Source: Fontibacterium temperatum
GTDB lineage: Bacteria > Pseudomonadota > Alphaproteobacteria > Pelagibacterales > Pelagibacteraceae
Assembly: GCA_964203055.1 (NCBI GenBank)
Contig: CAXNKS010000002.1
Span: 62,001 to 126,000 of the forward strand
DNA length: 64,000 nucleotides
Direction: 5' to 3'
The notes under the pieces: generated by a model
Database searches by the model: none
The model's input: only the letters and a program-made list of their open reading frames with translations
Told to the model about the DNA's origin: nothing
In this document: one piece after another, positions 7,649 to 16,369 of the stretch
How positions within the stretch are numbered: position 1 is the stretch's first letter
Layout of the letters: the number at the start of each line of letters is the position of its first letter
Program-made: the position numbers and the translations under genes

Positions 7649-9233
7649 AGTTTTAATAGCTGACAAGCTTAGTAATGAAGCGCTAGCCATTTTTAAAGAA
7701 AATGGAATTGAAGCTATTACTAAAACTGATCTTGATGCAAAATCATTAATAAAAGAATTACAAGATTGTGACGGTCTAGTTGTCAGATCTGCAACTAAGG
7801 CAACTAAAGAAGTAATAGAGTCTTGTAAGAAACTTAAAGTTATTGGTAGAGCTGGAATTGGAGTTGATAACGTAGATCTTGATGCCGCCACAAGTAATGG
7901 CAAAGTTGTAATGAATACTCCATTTGGAAATTCAATTACAACAGCAGAGCATGCAATTACATTAATACTTTCAACAGCAAGACAAATTCCTTATGCAGAC
8001 AAAACTACTCATGAAGGTAAATGGGAAAAAGCTACTATTAAAGGAGTAGAAGTTACCGGAAAGACTTTAGGAATAATTGGATGCGGAAATATAGGAACAA
8101 TTGTTGCTCAACGTGCATTAGGCCTTCAGTTTAAAGTAATTGTATTTGATCCATTCCTACAAGACAAAAGAGCATTAGAGCTTGGAGTTGAAAAAGTAAT
8201 TTTGGATGATTTATTTAAAAGGTCAGACTTTATTACTCTGCACACACCTCTTAATGAAAAAACAAAAAATATAGTTAGCAAAGAAGCATTTAAAAAAATG
8301 AAAAAAGGTGTCCGTGTCGTTAACTGTGCACGAGGAGGACTTATTGATGAAGCTGCTTTAAAAGAAAATTTAGAAAGTGGACATGTTGCAAGTGCAGCTT
8401 TAGATGTTTTTGTTGAAGAGCCTCCAAAAGGAAGTTCTCTATTAGGAACTAAAAACTTAATTCTTACGCCGCATTTAGGAGCATCAACAACAGAAGCTCA
8501 AGAAAAAGTAGCAGTACAGATTGCTGAGCAAATCTCGGATTATTTAAAAACAGGAGCTATTACCAACGCTGTAAATACTTTTTCTTTAACTGCAAAAGAA
8601 CATCAATCAGTTAAACCATTTTTAAAATTATCAAGTTTGCTAGGTGGTTTTGCAGGTCAATTAACTGAGAACGCAATTAAATCTATTCAGATAGAATTTG
8701 AAGGAGCGGCTGCAAATGTAAATATTGTTCCGCTTACACAAACAATTATTTATAGTTTATTAAAACCAACTACGGACAGTATTAATGTTATTAATTCTGT
8801 TTTAGTTGCAAAAAGTAAATCAATTTCAATTTCAGAAGTTAAACATCAAAAAGAAAACGACTATCAGTCTTTAATTAAATTAACGGTTGTTACAGATAAA
8901 CAAACGCGCTCAGTATCTGGAACCATTTTTGGTGGCAAAGCCAGAATAGTTGAAATTAAAGGAATTAAAATTGAAGCAGATTTATCTGAGCATAACTTAT
9001 ACGTATCAAATCAAGATAAGCCTGGTTTTATAAAAGATTTATCAAAAATTTTAGCTGATAATAAAATTAATATAGCAACTTTTCACTTAGGCAGACTAAG
9101 CAGCGGCGGTGAGGCGATTGCTATTATTTCAACAGACAATAAGATTGAAAATTCTGTTCTTGAAAGTATCAAGAAAATTCCTTTAGTGATCCAAGCTAAA
9201 TATATTCAATTCAAAGATAAAGAGAATGAGTAG
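7641..9233 (+). CDS. serA: D-3-phosphoglycerate dehydrogenase
   Basis: Commits 3-phosphoglycerate to serine synthesis using NAD. The 530-residue length indicates the long form: a catalytic domain, a Rossmann domain with GIIGCGNIG (144-152), catalytic Arg in NCARGGLID, catalytic His in LTPHLGAST, then an allosteric substrate-binding region (about 320-450) and a C-terminal ACT domain (LYVSNQDKPGFIKDLSKIL), the usual site of serine feedback. It overlaps serC by 8 bases and serB by 8 bases. Confidence 0.96.
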   Translation: MYKVLIADKLSNEALAIFKENGIEAITKTDLDAKSLIKELQDCDGLVVRSATKATKEVIESCKKLKVIGRAGIGVDNVDLDAATSNGKVVMNTPFGNSITTAEHAITLILSTARQIPYADKTTHEGKWEKATIKGVEVTGKTLGIIGCGNIGTIVAQRALGLQFKVIVFDPFLQDKRALELGVEKVILDDLFKRSDFITLHTPLNEKTKNIVSKEAFKKMKKGVRVVNCARGGLIDEAALKENLESGHVASAALDVFVEEPPKGSSLLGTKNLILTPHLGASTTEAQEKVAVQIAEQISDYLKTGAITNAVNTFSLTAKEHQSVKPFLKLSSLLGGFAGQLTENAIKSIQIEFEGAAANVNIVPLTQTIIYSLLKPTTDSINVINSVLVAKSKSISISEVKHQKENDYQSLIKLTVVTDKQTRSVSGTIFGGKARIVEIKGIKIEADLSEHNLYVSNQDKPGFIKDLSKILADNKINIATFHLGRLSSGGEAIAIISTDNKIENSVLESIKKIPLVIQAKYIQFKDKENE

Positions 9234-10110
9234 TTCTTCTGAACTAGTTTGCACTTTTGTAACAAAAAAGAAATTAGACTATAAAAAACTTATAAATTTT
9301 TTCTCAAAAATTCAAAATACAAACGATTATAAAATACTCTCAAACAGAGCACTGGATCTTTATTGCGGGGATATAAGTAGTAAAAATAAAAATAGACTCA
9401 GAAAATTTTGTTATAAAAATAAAATTGATGTTTGTATTCAAAAAGCAAAATGGAGAAAAAAGAAAATATTTTTAGCGGATATGGACGCAACTATGATTAA
9501 GGATGAAACTTTAGATAATCTTGTAAAGTTAGCAGGAATAAAAGTGGATATTGATAAATTAAGTAAACTTGCAATGGATGGAAAAATTAGTCTTAGAGAT
9601 ACGTTAAAATTTAGAGTTAGTTATTTAAAAAGCAAAAGTACAAATCTTATAAAACGAGTTATAAAAAAAATCAGATTTAACGAAGGTTCAAAAGTTTTAG
9701 TAAAAACTTTAAATAAGAATGGTTATCACACAAGTTTAGTGACGGGAGGCTTTCAGCCAATCTCAACTCATGTTGGAAAAGTTTTAGGTTTTAAAAAAGT
9801 AATCAGTAATAGATTTGTTATAAAAAATAACAAATTTACAGGAGAATATATTCCAATTACTGGAAAGCAGAATTCAAAACTAGTTTATTTAAATGAGATC
9901 TGTAAGAAAAAAAAATTAGATAAACTAAAACATGCACTTGCTGTTGGTGATGGAGCAAATGACCTTGGAATGTTACAGAATTCAGGACTTGGAATAGGTT
10001 ATTATTCTCATGCAATAGTAAAAAAATCTATCGAAAATCAAATTCAATTTACTGACCTTAAAACTATTTTATTTTATTTAGGATTTACTGAGAAAGAATT
10101 TTCTAAATAG
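9226..10110 (+). CDS. serB: Phosphoserine phosphatase
   Basis: HAD-family phosphatase that completes serine synthesis. In the 294-residue protein the nucleophile motif is ADMDATMI (84-91, Asp85 and Asp87), followed by the SerB cap helix region DETLDNL, then SLVTGGF (HAD motif II) and GDGANDLGML (motif IV). The usual Ser of DMDST is Ala, a known variation. About 80 residues precede the catalytic domain, as in E. coli SerB, where they form a small regulatory domain. Last gene of the operon; its end overlaps the convergent bcp gene by 8 bases. Confidence 0.94.
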   Translation: MSSSSELVCTFVTKKKLDYKKLINFFSKIQNTNDYKILSNRALDLYCGDISSKNKNRLRKFCYKNKIDVCIQKAKWRKKKIFLADMDATMIKDETLDNLVKLAGIKVDIDKLSKLAMDGKISLRDTLKFRVSYLKSKSTNLIKRVIKKIRFNEGSKVLVKTLNKNGYHTSLVTGGFQPISTHVGKVLGFKKVISNRFVIKNNKFTGEYIPITGKQNSKLVYLNEICKKKKLDKLKHALAVGDGANDLGMLQNSGLGIGYYSHAIVKKSIENQIQFTDLKTILFYLGFTEKEFSK

Positions 10111-10567
10111 CCTCTTTAAGACAGCTTAATACTTCTTTTGCATGATCTTTAACTTTAACATTATTCCAGATTTTTATTATTTTGCCTTTTGGATTAATTA
10201 AAACTGTTGTTCTTTTAATACCCATAAATTTTTTGCCATACATACTTTTTTCACCCCAAGCTCCATATTTTTTAAGCGCTATAATTTTCTCATCTGACAA
10301 TAATTGAAATGGAATTTTGAATTTACTTATAAATTTTTTGTGACTTTCAACACTATCTTTTGAAATTCCAAATATTTCACAGTTTAATTTTTTAAATTCT
10401 TTATATAATTTTGAAAAATCTTTAGCTTCATTAGTGCAGCCAGGAGTATTATCGCGTGGATAAAAGTAGATAACTAAATATTGATTAAGACTTTTATTAA
10501 TTTCAAAATTTTTATTATTACTAGAAGGTAATTTAAAATTAGGTGCTTTAGAATTTTCTTTAATCAT
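10103..10567 (-). CDS. bcp: Thioredoxin-dependent peroxiredoxin (Bcp/PrxQ)
   Basis: Reduces hydroperoxides in the cytosol. The 154-residue protein has the peroxidatic motif YFYPRDNTPGCTNEA with Cys44. The resolving cysteine usually five residues later (as in E. coli Bcp) is absent, so it would act as a one-Cys type or use a distant Cys, for example the one near the C-terminus (LSCLKEAI). Its ATG overlaps the stop of the broken glycosyltransferase, which suggests it was once translated by coupling to that gene. Confidence 0.93.
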   Translation of the reverse strand: MIKENSKAPNFKLPSSNNKNFEINKSLNQYLVIYFYPRDNTPGCTNEAKDFSKLYKEFKKLNCEIFGISKDSVESHKKFISKFKIPFQLLSDEKIIALKKYGAWGEKSMYGKKFMGIKRTTVLINPKGKIIKIWNNVKVKDHAKEVLSCLKEAI

Positions 10568-11583
10568 TTATTTTATTTTCATCCCATAATCTTTTCCAGT
10601 CCATAAGAGGAGAAATACCGTAAATAGAATTTATATTTGTACAATGCATTGCAAGTGATGGGAATAGGAGATAGACAGTATTGTTTTGAATATATTTCAT
10701 GCAATGGTTTTTCAAATGGCAAATGTGATCAGTTTTAGTCATTGAAATAAAAGTATCCCAATGTTTTAATAATAATCTTTTGCTTGTTAAAAAAGTACAA
10801 AGCGTTTCCTCAATAACTCTCCAGTGTCTATTATTGCCTAAAATAATTTGCGTGGGTTCAAATTTATTATAGAGATAAGGAAAATCAGTCGGGCAAAGTA
10901 TTAGTTCATCTTTTATTAAACTTGCAAATTTTTCATAAGAAAAAAGCATTTCGTTAAGAGAATCTTTGTTCATGTATATAATCGTCTTCAAGAAAATATA
11001 ATAAATCATATTTTCCATCTCTTCCAATTTCAAAAGATTTATAAATATTAGCCATCATTAGATTTTTGATTAACCGAAGCTTGTGGATCAATAAAATCTT
11101 TCAATTCATCAACATTCTAATTTTATGTATTCAAAATTAATATTTTTTTCTTTAATCATGTTTTCAATTTTTTCGAACATCAGCTTCATCGGAGCCAGAG
11201 TCTATTGCTGTAATTTTTATATCAAGATATTTAAAGTTATTCTTTGCAGTTTGAATTGATTTTAAAATAGAATTTAATGATCTTAGTGTGTATTGATTTT
11301 TTTCTTCTTCAAAAAGCCTTTGTTTACTTTGTGTCAGCATTTTTACATTAGTGCAAAATCTAAAGATGATATTTAGTGAATTAATTTGTCTTGTTATTTT
11401 TATTTCACCCATGGGCAAAGTTATAGATTTTCTTCCAGTGCTACTAAGATTTTCGTCTAGTCTCTTTTTAAGAGTTGGAATTGTAAAATTAGATTGATCG
11501 ATAATTTCAAAATTTAAAAGTCTACAAATTTTTATAAAAATTTTCTTTAAAAAACTTTTTTTATTACTTTTTTGTATTTTCAT
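10560..11583 (-). pseudogene. Glycosyltransferase-like gene broken by four +1 shifts
   Basis: Two open pieces read as one protein. The N-terminal piece (11583-11164, starting MKIQKSNKKSFLKK) and the C-terminal piece (10980-10560, ending MDWKRLWDENKIND) are joined by in-frame segments in other frames: KIENMIKEKNINFEYIKLE, VDELKDFIDPQASVNQKSN, then MANIYKSFEIGRDG and LLYFLEDDYIHE. Each join needs removal of one base, near 11168, 11115, 11058 and 10967. The LEDDYIHE segment looks like the acidic metal site of a nucleotide-sugar glycosyltransferase (DxD-like), and the family resemblance is to uncharacterised Pelagibacter transferases; this is from memory. A second reading start at 11033 (MKLEEMENM) is probably not a real gene start. 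Confidence 0.75.
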
Positions 11584-11623
11584 ATAAGATAATATTACTT
11601 TAATTATTTATATATTAAGTTCT

Positions 11624-12019
11624 ATGAAAATTACTTCAGCAAAAGATCTTGTTGATAAAGTTCTTAAAGATATAGAAACTTTAACTCCTGAAGAGACGAA
11701 ATCTAGAATTGAAAAAGAAAATGCAATTTTAATAGATATTCGAGATATTAGAGAGTTATGGCGAGATGGGACTATTGAAAACTGCAAGCATATTCCAAGA
11801 GGTATGCTTGAGTTTTGGGTTGATCCAGAAAGTCCTTACTCTAAAAACGATATTCCAATGGATAAAAATTTAATTTTATTTTGTGCTCAAGGAATGAGAT
11901 CAGCGCTTGCAACTAGATCGTTAAAAGAGATGGGCTTTCCCAAAGTATCTCATGTTAGAGGTGGATTTGGAGCTTTAAAAGATAAAGGTTTTAAAGTTGT
12001 GGAAGTGAAAAAGAAGTAA
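11624..12019 (+). CDS. Rhodanese-like domain protein
   Basis: Single-domain rhodanese of 131 residues. The CH2A-like segment ILIDIRDIRELWRDG (35-49) and the active-site loop LFCAQGMRS (86-93, Cys87) are clear, followed by VRGGFGALKDKG near the end. Rhodaneses transfer sulfur from donors such as thiosulfate or persulfides. The native substrate is unknown. It is transcribed away from the broken glycosyltransferase across 40 bases and abuts the convergent isomerase gene with no gap. Confidence 0.9.
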   Translation: MKITSAKDLVDKVLKDIETLTPEETKSRIEKENAILIDIRDIRELWRDGTIENCKHIPRGMLEFWVDPESPYSKNDIPMDKNLILFCAQGMRSALATRSLKEMGFPKVSHVRGGFGALKDKGFKVVEVKKK

Positions 12020-12604
12020 TTACTTATTAGCCTCGCTAAATACAAATTCTAATCGGTCCTGACCCCAGAATAATTTTCCATTTACAATAAAGCTTGGAAC
12101 GCCAAAAATTCCTTTAGTAAAAGAGTCATTTGTTCTTTTTATAAGATCATTTTTTATTACGGGATCATTATATTTTAATGAAAATAAATCAGTATTTACA
12201 TCTTGGTTTTTTATAAATTTTAAGAATACTTCTTCATCATTCATATTTATTGAATCAACCCAGACAGCATTAAAAGCTTTATCAACAAAAGATCTAAAGA
12301 AATTATCTTTTTCAGCAACTAATGCTGCTCTCATTAGATGAAGAGTTTTTATAGGAAAATATCTATTGAATTGGTATTTAACTTTATATTTATCTGCCCA
12401 AAGTTTGCAGTCTTTAATTAAATATTTTGCCTTTAGAGGAATAAATGCTGGAGCAGTAATACCTGCTAATTTATGAAGGCCACCCACAAGAGTTGGCATG
12501 TAATTAACTTTTTCTCCAGTTTCTTTTTCAAATTTTTTAATTTGTGTGTGAGCGAGATATGAATACGGACTTCCAAAATCAAAGTAGAAATCTATTTTCT
12601 TCAT
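12020..12604 (-). CDS. DsbA-family oxidoreductase, 2-hydroxychromene-2-carboxylate isomerase-like
   Basis: A 194-residue thioredoxin-fold protein of the HCCA isomerase/kappa glutathione transferase group. The start MKKIDFYFDFGSPYSYLA has Ser12 where these enzymes bind glutathione, instead of a CxxC. The end has the cis-Pro loop GVPSFIV and GQDRLEFV. HCCA isomerases act in naphthalene breakdown, but marine relatives are used for unknown glutathione-dependent reactions, so the exact substrate should not be assumed. No signal peptide, therefore cytosolic. Confidence 0.87.
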   Translation of the reverse strand: MKKIDFYFDFGSPYSYLAHTQIKKFEKETGEKVNYMPTLVGGLHKLAGITAPAFIPLKAKYLIKDCKLWADKYKVKYQFNRYFPIKTLHLMRAALVAEKDNFFRSFVDKAFNAVWVDSINMNDEEVFLKFIKNQDVNTDLFSLKYNDPVIKNDLIKRTNDSFTKGIFGVPSFIVNGKLFWGQDRLEFVFSEANK

Positions 12605-12645
12605 ATTTATTTATAACTCTGAAATAAATTATTAGCTACTAAGAC

Positions 12646-13140
12646 TTAATCAAATAATTTTAATTTTTGCGCAGCAAGAAGTCTTAAAATTAAATAAACT
12701 CCAAGTCCTATAGGACCTACAAAATAAGTAAGCACTAAAGGGATCAATACTATGTATTGAAGAGCTTTATTTTTAGCTGCATCTGTAGCAATCCAAGCAC
12801 CAAGCACAAGATTTGCAGTTAAGAAATGTATCCAAAATAATAATAACACTGTTTTATCGCTGAAGACTTTTTTAAGCTGATCAATTCCCATATAAAGTTC
12901 AAATATTTTTCCTTTATCTAGAATATTAGAAAATATTCCCTCCGAAGTATTTATGTAAATATAAAAAACGTAAAAATAGGTAAAACCTAATATTAATGGA
13001 ACCAGTATACTGTTTATTAAAACTTTAGTTCCGTTCCATCCTGGCAAAAAAGCTAAAAGAATCCATAACGGAATAACACCAATGTTTGTGAAATGATAAA
13101 TCATTTCAAGAGTAAAAAAATCTTTTAAAGTGTTAAGCAT
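12646..13140 (-). CDS. ABA4-like membrane protein (DUF4281)
   Basis: A 164-residue integral membrane protein with four hydrophobic segments. The start YHFTNIGVIPLWILLAFLPGW, the FWIHFLTANLVLGAWIATDA segment and the late FVGPIGLGVYLILRLL match the DUF4281 family, which includes plant ABA4, needed for neoxanthin synthesis. Bacterial members often sit in organisms with carotenoids or retinal proteins, but no such genes are in the window. Divergent from recX across 20 bases. Confidence 0.78.
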   Translation of the reverse strand: MLNTLKDFFTLEMIYHFTNIGVIPLWILLAFLPGWNGTKVLINSILVPLILGFTYFYVFYIYINTSEGIFSNILDKGKIFELYMGIDQLKKVFSDKTVLLLFWIHFLTANLVLGAWIATDAAKNKALQYIVLIPLVLTYFVGPIGLGVYLILRLLAAQKLKLFD

Positions 13141-13160
13141 GTGTTAGTAACAATTATTAT

Positions 13161-13652
13161 ATGAGATTCAATAAATCTGCAAAACAATCAATAAATAGCA
13201 GAGAAGATATTAAAGAGCTGTCTTTAAAATATCTTGATAAATATCAGCCCTCAAAAAAAGATCTTAGAATTTATTTATACAGAAAAGTCCTGGATACTGA
13301 CTATTTAGACAAGGATAAAGAAAGCATTTTAAGAGAAATAGATATGGTTATTGAGAACCTTGAAAGCTTAGGGATTATAAACGATACAATTTATACTGAA
13401 ATAAAATCAAAGAATTATTTAAAAAAAGGCTATTCATTAAACAAAATTAGAATGAGTTTAGCTCAAAAAGGCATCGATGGAGAACTGTTAAAAAAAACAA
13501 TGAACGACATTCAAAAAGATAATGTCGATCCTGATTTTTATGCAGCAATTAGAGTTTGTCGAAGAAGAAGGATAGGACCGTATCGTCCTGATGCAAACAG
13601 AGAGATTTTTTATACAAAAGATACTGGTGTTCTTAGCAAGAGCAGGATTTAG
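13161..13652 (+). CDS. recX: RecX-family RecA regulator with shifted C-terminus
   Basis: RecX proteins bind RecA filaments and modulate recombination. The reading frame gives 163 residues, all helical and basic, with the alphaproteobacterial RecX hallmark CRRRRIGPYRP near 143-153. The frame then ends VLSKSRI, but the next frame continues with the expected RecX ending ARAGFSYSTSKNVLGL to a TAG at 13722. Removing one base of CTTA at 13632-13635 restores the full protein (about 186 residues). So the gene is either freshly frameshifted at its last 30 residues or carries a sequencing error. Most of the helical repeat region is intact. Confidence 0.8.
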   Translation: MRFNKSAKQSINSREDIKELSLKYLDKYQPSKKDLRIYLYRKVLDTDYLDKDKESILREIDMVIENLESLGIINDTIYTEIKSKNYLKKGYSLNKIRMSLAQKGIDGELLKKTMNDIQKDNVDPDFYAAIRVCRRRRIGPYRPDANREIFYTKDTGVLSKSRI

Positions 13653-13740
13653 TTATTCAACTTCTAAAAATGTATTAGGTTTAGATAAAAATGAACTTAA
13701 GATTTTCGAGAAGAAGATTTAGATTTTTTTATTACGTTTT

Positions 13741-13857
13741 TTAATTTACAACTAATTCATTAATTTTGTTTCTTAAAAGATTTGTAACTATATAAAATAA
13801 AATAACGCCGAATAATGAAACTGAACTAATAATTATTAAGGCAATATCTAATTTCAT
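13741..13857 (-). CDS. Small single-span membrane protein (hypothetical)
   Basis: A 38-residue ORF beginning MKLDIALIIISS with one hydrophobic helix (about residues 4-25) and a basic tail (LLRNKINE), so likely anchored with the tail in the cytoplasm. It lies 11 bases after the stop of the small lipoprotein gene on the same strand, where a co-transcribed short gene would be expected. I do not recognise a family, and chance cannot be excluded for so short a frame. Confidence 0.35.
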   Translation of the reverse strand: MKLDIALIIISSVSLFGVILFYIVTNLLRNKINELVVN

Positions 13858-13868
13858 TAAAGAAAGTC

Positions 13869-14186
13869 TTAATTGGTTAATGCGCTATTTTTATTTTTTT
13901 TAGAAGTGTTTTGTTTAGCCTTTGTAACTTTTAAAATTTTTTTACTTGAAACATTTTCATCTTTACAAATAGTCATGTCTTTAAGATTAAATTTGCAGTC
14001 CTTTGAAGTTGCTATTGATAAAGCATGTTCTGAAACTTTTTTCCCCGTTTCTTTTTCTATACCATAGTCTGCTACTGACATTATCGCTGACGTTGGAGTT
14101 AGAAAAGATTCAATTAAACTAGCAGACATTAAATTTCCGCATGAATTTAATGTAAATGCTAATAATATAATAAATAAAAATCTCAT
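13869..14186 (-). CDS. Small hypothetical lipoprotein
   Basis: A 105-residue protein with a lipoprotein signal: MRFLFIILLAFTLNSC, where LNSC is the lipobox and Cys16 the lipidation site. The mature part has a short conserved-looking core with two more cysteines (SKDCKFN, TICKDEN) and a lysine-rich tail. Likely attached to the inner leaflet of the outer membrane. No function is apparent. The Cys pair may form a disulfide in the periplasm. Confidence 0.65.
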   Translation of the reverse strand: MRFLFIILLAFTLNSCGNLMSASLIESFLTPTSAIMSVADYGIEKETGKKVSEHALSIATSKDCKFNLKDMTICKDENVSSKKILKVTKAKQNTSKKNKNSALTN

Positions 14187-14243
14187 ATTTATAATTTAGA
14201 TGTATCTATGTTCGTGCGTTAAGTGAATCGTTATTTAAGTAAG

Positions 14244-15011
14244 TTATTTGATCTTTTCAATATCATTGCTAGGGTTTGCAAAATCTTTTTTTCCATAAGT
14301 TATTTTTCGACCAGTGAATGTAGTTAATATTGCTCCAGCATGTTCAGCAATTGCATGACCTGCAGCTATATCCCATTCTTTTGCTCTTGCTGTTGCCGCA
14401 TAAATATCAAACTCACCAGAAGCTATAAGACAGAATTTTAATGAACTTGAACATTTTATAAATTTTGTAACGTTATTTTTTTTGTGAATATTTAAAATAA
14501 TGTCAGAAGGGGTGGGACTGTTAGATAAAGCTAAGATTTCATTATTTTTTGATAATTTTTTACAATTTAATTTTACTTTAATATTTTTATTAATTTCATA
14601 AGCATCATTTTTGCCAAAGGAATAAAATAATCTTTTAAGCTTTGGGGCATAGATTACTCCAAGGACAGGTTTTTTATTTAAAATTAAAGCAGCATTTAAA
14701 GTGTATTCATTTTTGTTTTTTATATATTCTCGAGTTCCATCGATTGGGTCAATTAACCAGAAATTGTTATTATCAAATTTTTTTATTTCATTAACATTTT
14801 CTTCTGAAACTATTTGAATATTAGGGGTTAGATTTGAAATTGTTTCTTGCAATATTTCATCTACCAACAGATCTCCATTAGTAACTGGGGTGTTATCTTT
14901 TTTTATAGTAATTTTAAGATTTTTCCCTGAAAGCCTAATACTTTCTTTGCCAGCCTCATAAAAACTTGGAATTAACGCTTCTGCTATTTTTTTTAAATTA
15001 ATTTTTAACAT
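14244..15011 (-). CDS. cysQ: 3'(2'),5'-bisphosphate nucleotidase (CysQ)
   Basis: Inositol-monophosphatase-fold enzyme of 255 residues that removes the 3' phosphate from PAP, a by-product of sulfate assimilation or sulfation. The metal sites are visible: SEEN (69-72), LIDPIDGTREY (86-96) and WDIAAGHAIAEHAGA in the C-terminal half. The CysQ assignment over generic inositol phosphatase rests on GTREYIKNKNEYTLN after the metal loop. Its start overlaps the end of the DUF3553 gene by 14 bases. Confidence 0.9.
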   Translation of the reverse strand: MLKINLKKIAEALIPSFYEAGKESIRLSGKNLKITIKKDNTPVTNGDLLVDEILQETISNLTPNIQIVSEENVNEIKKFDNNNFWLIDPIDGTREYIKNKNEYTLNAALILNKKPVLGVIYAPKLKRLFYSFGKNDAYEINKNIKVKLNCKKLSKNNEILALSNSPTPSDIILNIHKKNNVTKFIKCSSSLKFCLIASGEFDIYAATARAKEWDIAAGHAIAEHAGAILTTFTGRKITYGKKDFANPSNDIEKIK

Positions 15012-15174
15012 TTATTTTTTCAAGTAAAACTATGTCAGCAATAATTGTTTTTTTTCCAGCATTTTCAAAGTTAACAGTTACAATGTTTTTAATAATAGAT
15101 TGTATTTGACCAGTTCCCCATTCTTTATTTTTAGGATTGATGACATAGTCACCTGGCTCGTAATCAAAAATCAT
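14998..15174 (-). CDS. DUF3553 family protein
   Basis: A 58-residue ORF with the DUF3553 pattern: YEPGDYVINPKNKEWGTGQI, then VTVNFENAGKKTI and a hydrophobic end. This is a small SH3-like beta-barrel that resembles the CarD/UvrD-tail type of domain and is common in Alphaproteobacteria. The ATG is 52 bases from the divergent mnmA start, and the stop lies inside cysQ (14-base overlap), so the two are co-translated. Function is unknown; nucleic-acid or RNA-polymerase contact is a guess from fold. Confidence 0.85.
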   Translation of the reverse strand: MIFDYEPGDYVINPKNKEWGTGQIQSIIKNIVTVNFENAGKKTIIADIVLLEKINVKN

Positions 15175-15226
15175 TTTTTATTTATACTTATTTCTCACTA
15201 TAATGTAAGAGTGTCCAAATATTGTC

Positions 15227-16363
15227 ATGACATCAACACTTAAAACAAAATCAAATAATAATTTATTAGGACTGGATAAGCCACCAAGCGAGACAAAAGT
15301 TGTGGTTGCAATGTCAGGTGGCGTTGATTCATCCGTTGTTGCGGGTTTGATGAAAATGAATGGCTATCAAGTTATTGGTATGACTTTGCAACTTTATGAT
15401 TATGCACAAATTAATAAAAAACCAGGAACTTGTTGCGCAGGACAAGATATTTATGATGCAAAAAGAGTTTCAGAAAAATTAGAAATTGATCATTATGTTT
15501 TAAATTATGAAAGTAAATTTAAGAACGAAGTTATAGAAAAATTTGCAGATTCTTATCTAAGAGGAGAAACACCAATTCCCTGCGTAAATTGCAATCAAAC
15601 AGTTAAGTTTCGAGATTTATTTGAGTCAGCAAAAAACTTAAAAGCTGATGCATTAATTACCGGTCATTATGTAAAAAAAATTATAGATAATAATATTTCT
15701 AAAATGTATAGGCCGAAAGATCTAAATCGTGATCAGACTTATTTTTTATTTGCAACAACGCAGGAACAATTAAATTATTTACATTTCCCCTTAGGAGATC
15801 TTCCAAAAGAAGAGACTAGAAACATTGCAAAAAAACTTAATCTAGAAGTTGCTGATAAACCAGACAGCCAAGATATTTGCTTTGTACCAGATGGTAATTA
15901 TGTTTCAGTCATTGAGCGTTTAAGACCAGAGGCACACGAACCTGGAAACATTGTTGATGCTAAAGGAAATATTTTAGGAAAGCACGAGGGAATTATTAAT
16001 TTTACCATTGGACAAAGGAAGGGAATAAAAATTTCAGGAGAAATTCCTTATTACGTAGTAAAAATTAATGCAGAAACTAAAGAAGTTGTAATTGGAAAAA
16101 AAGAGGAATTAGAAATAAAAAAAATAAAAGTTGAAGATATTAATTATCTTTCAGACAGACAAAATGATTTTAATGAAAATATATTCGTTAAAGTAAGATC
16201 AACAGGAAAGCTTATAGAGTCTAAATTAGATGTTAACACAGGAACTGTCACTTTTGAGAAAAGTGAGTTTGGTGTTTCTCCAGGTCAGGCTTGTGTATTT
16301 TATAAACCCGACCAATTGGGCGTTAGAGTTTTAGGTGGTGGCTGGATAAGAGCTACAGAGTAA
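15227..16363 (+). CDS. mnmA: tRNA-specific 2-thiouridylase MnmA
   Basis: Thiolates U34 in Lys, Glu and Gln tRNAs. The 378-residue enzyme has the ATP PP-loop AMSGGVDSSVV (28-38), the first catalytic cysteine region GETPIPCVNCN, the KPDSQDICFVP motif with the second catalytic cysteine, and the C-terminal beta-barrel (FTIGQRKGI, GVSPGQACVFY). An N-terminal extension of about 20 residues precedes the PP-loop. Divergent from the DUF3553-cysQ pair. Confidence 0.96.
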   Translation: MTSTLKTKSNNNLLGLDKPPSETKVVVAMSGGVDSSVVAGLMKMNGYQVIGMTLQLYDYAQINKKPGTCCAGQDIYDAKRVSEKLEIDHYVLNYESKFKNEVIEKFADSYLRGETPIPCVNCNQTVKFRDLFESAKNLKADALITGHYVKKIIDNNISKMYRPKDLNRDQTYFLFATTQEQLNYLHFPLGDLPKEETRNIAKKLNLEVADKPDSQDICFVPDGNYVSVIERLRPEAHEPGNIVDAKGNILGKHEGIINFTIGQRKGIKISGEIPYYVVKINAETKEVVIGKKEELEIKKIKVEDINYLSDRQNDFNENIFVKVRSTGKLIESKLDVNTGTVTFEKSEFGVSPGQACVFYKPDQLGVRVLGGGWIRATE

Positions 16364-16369
16364 AAGAAA

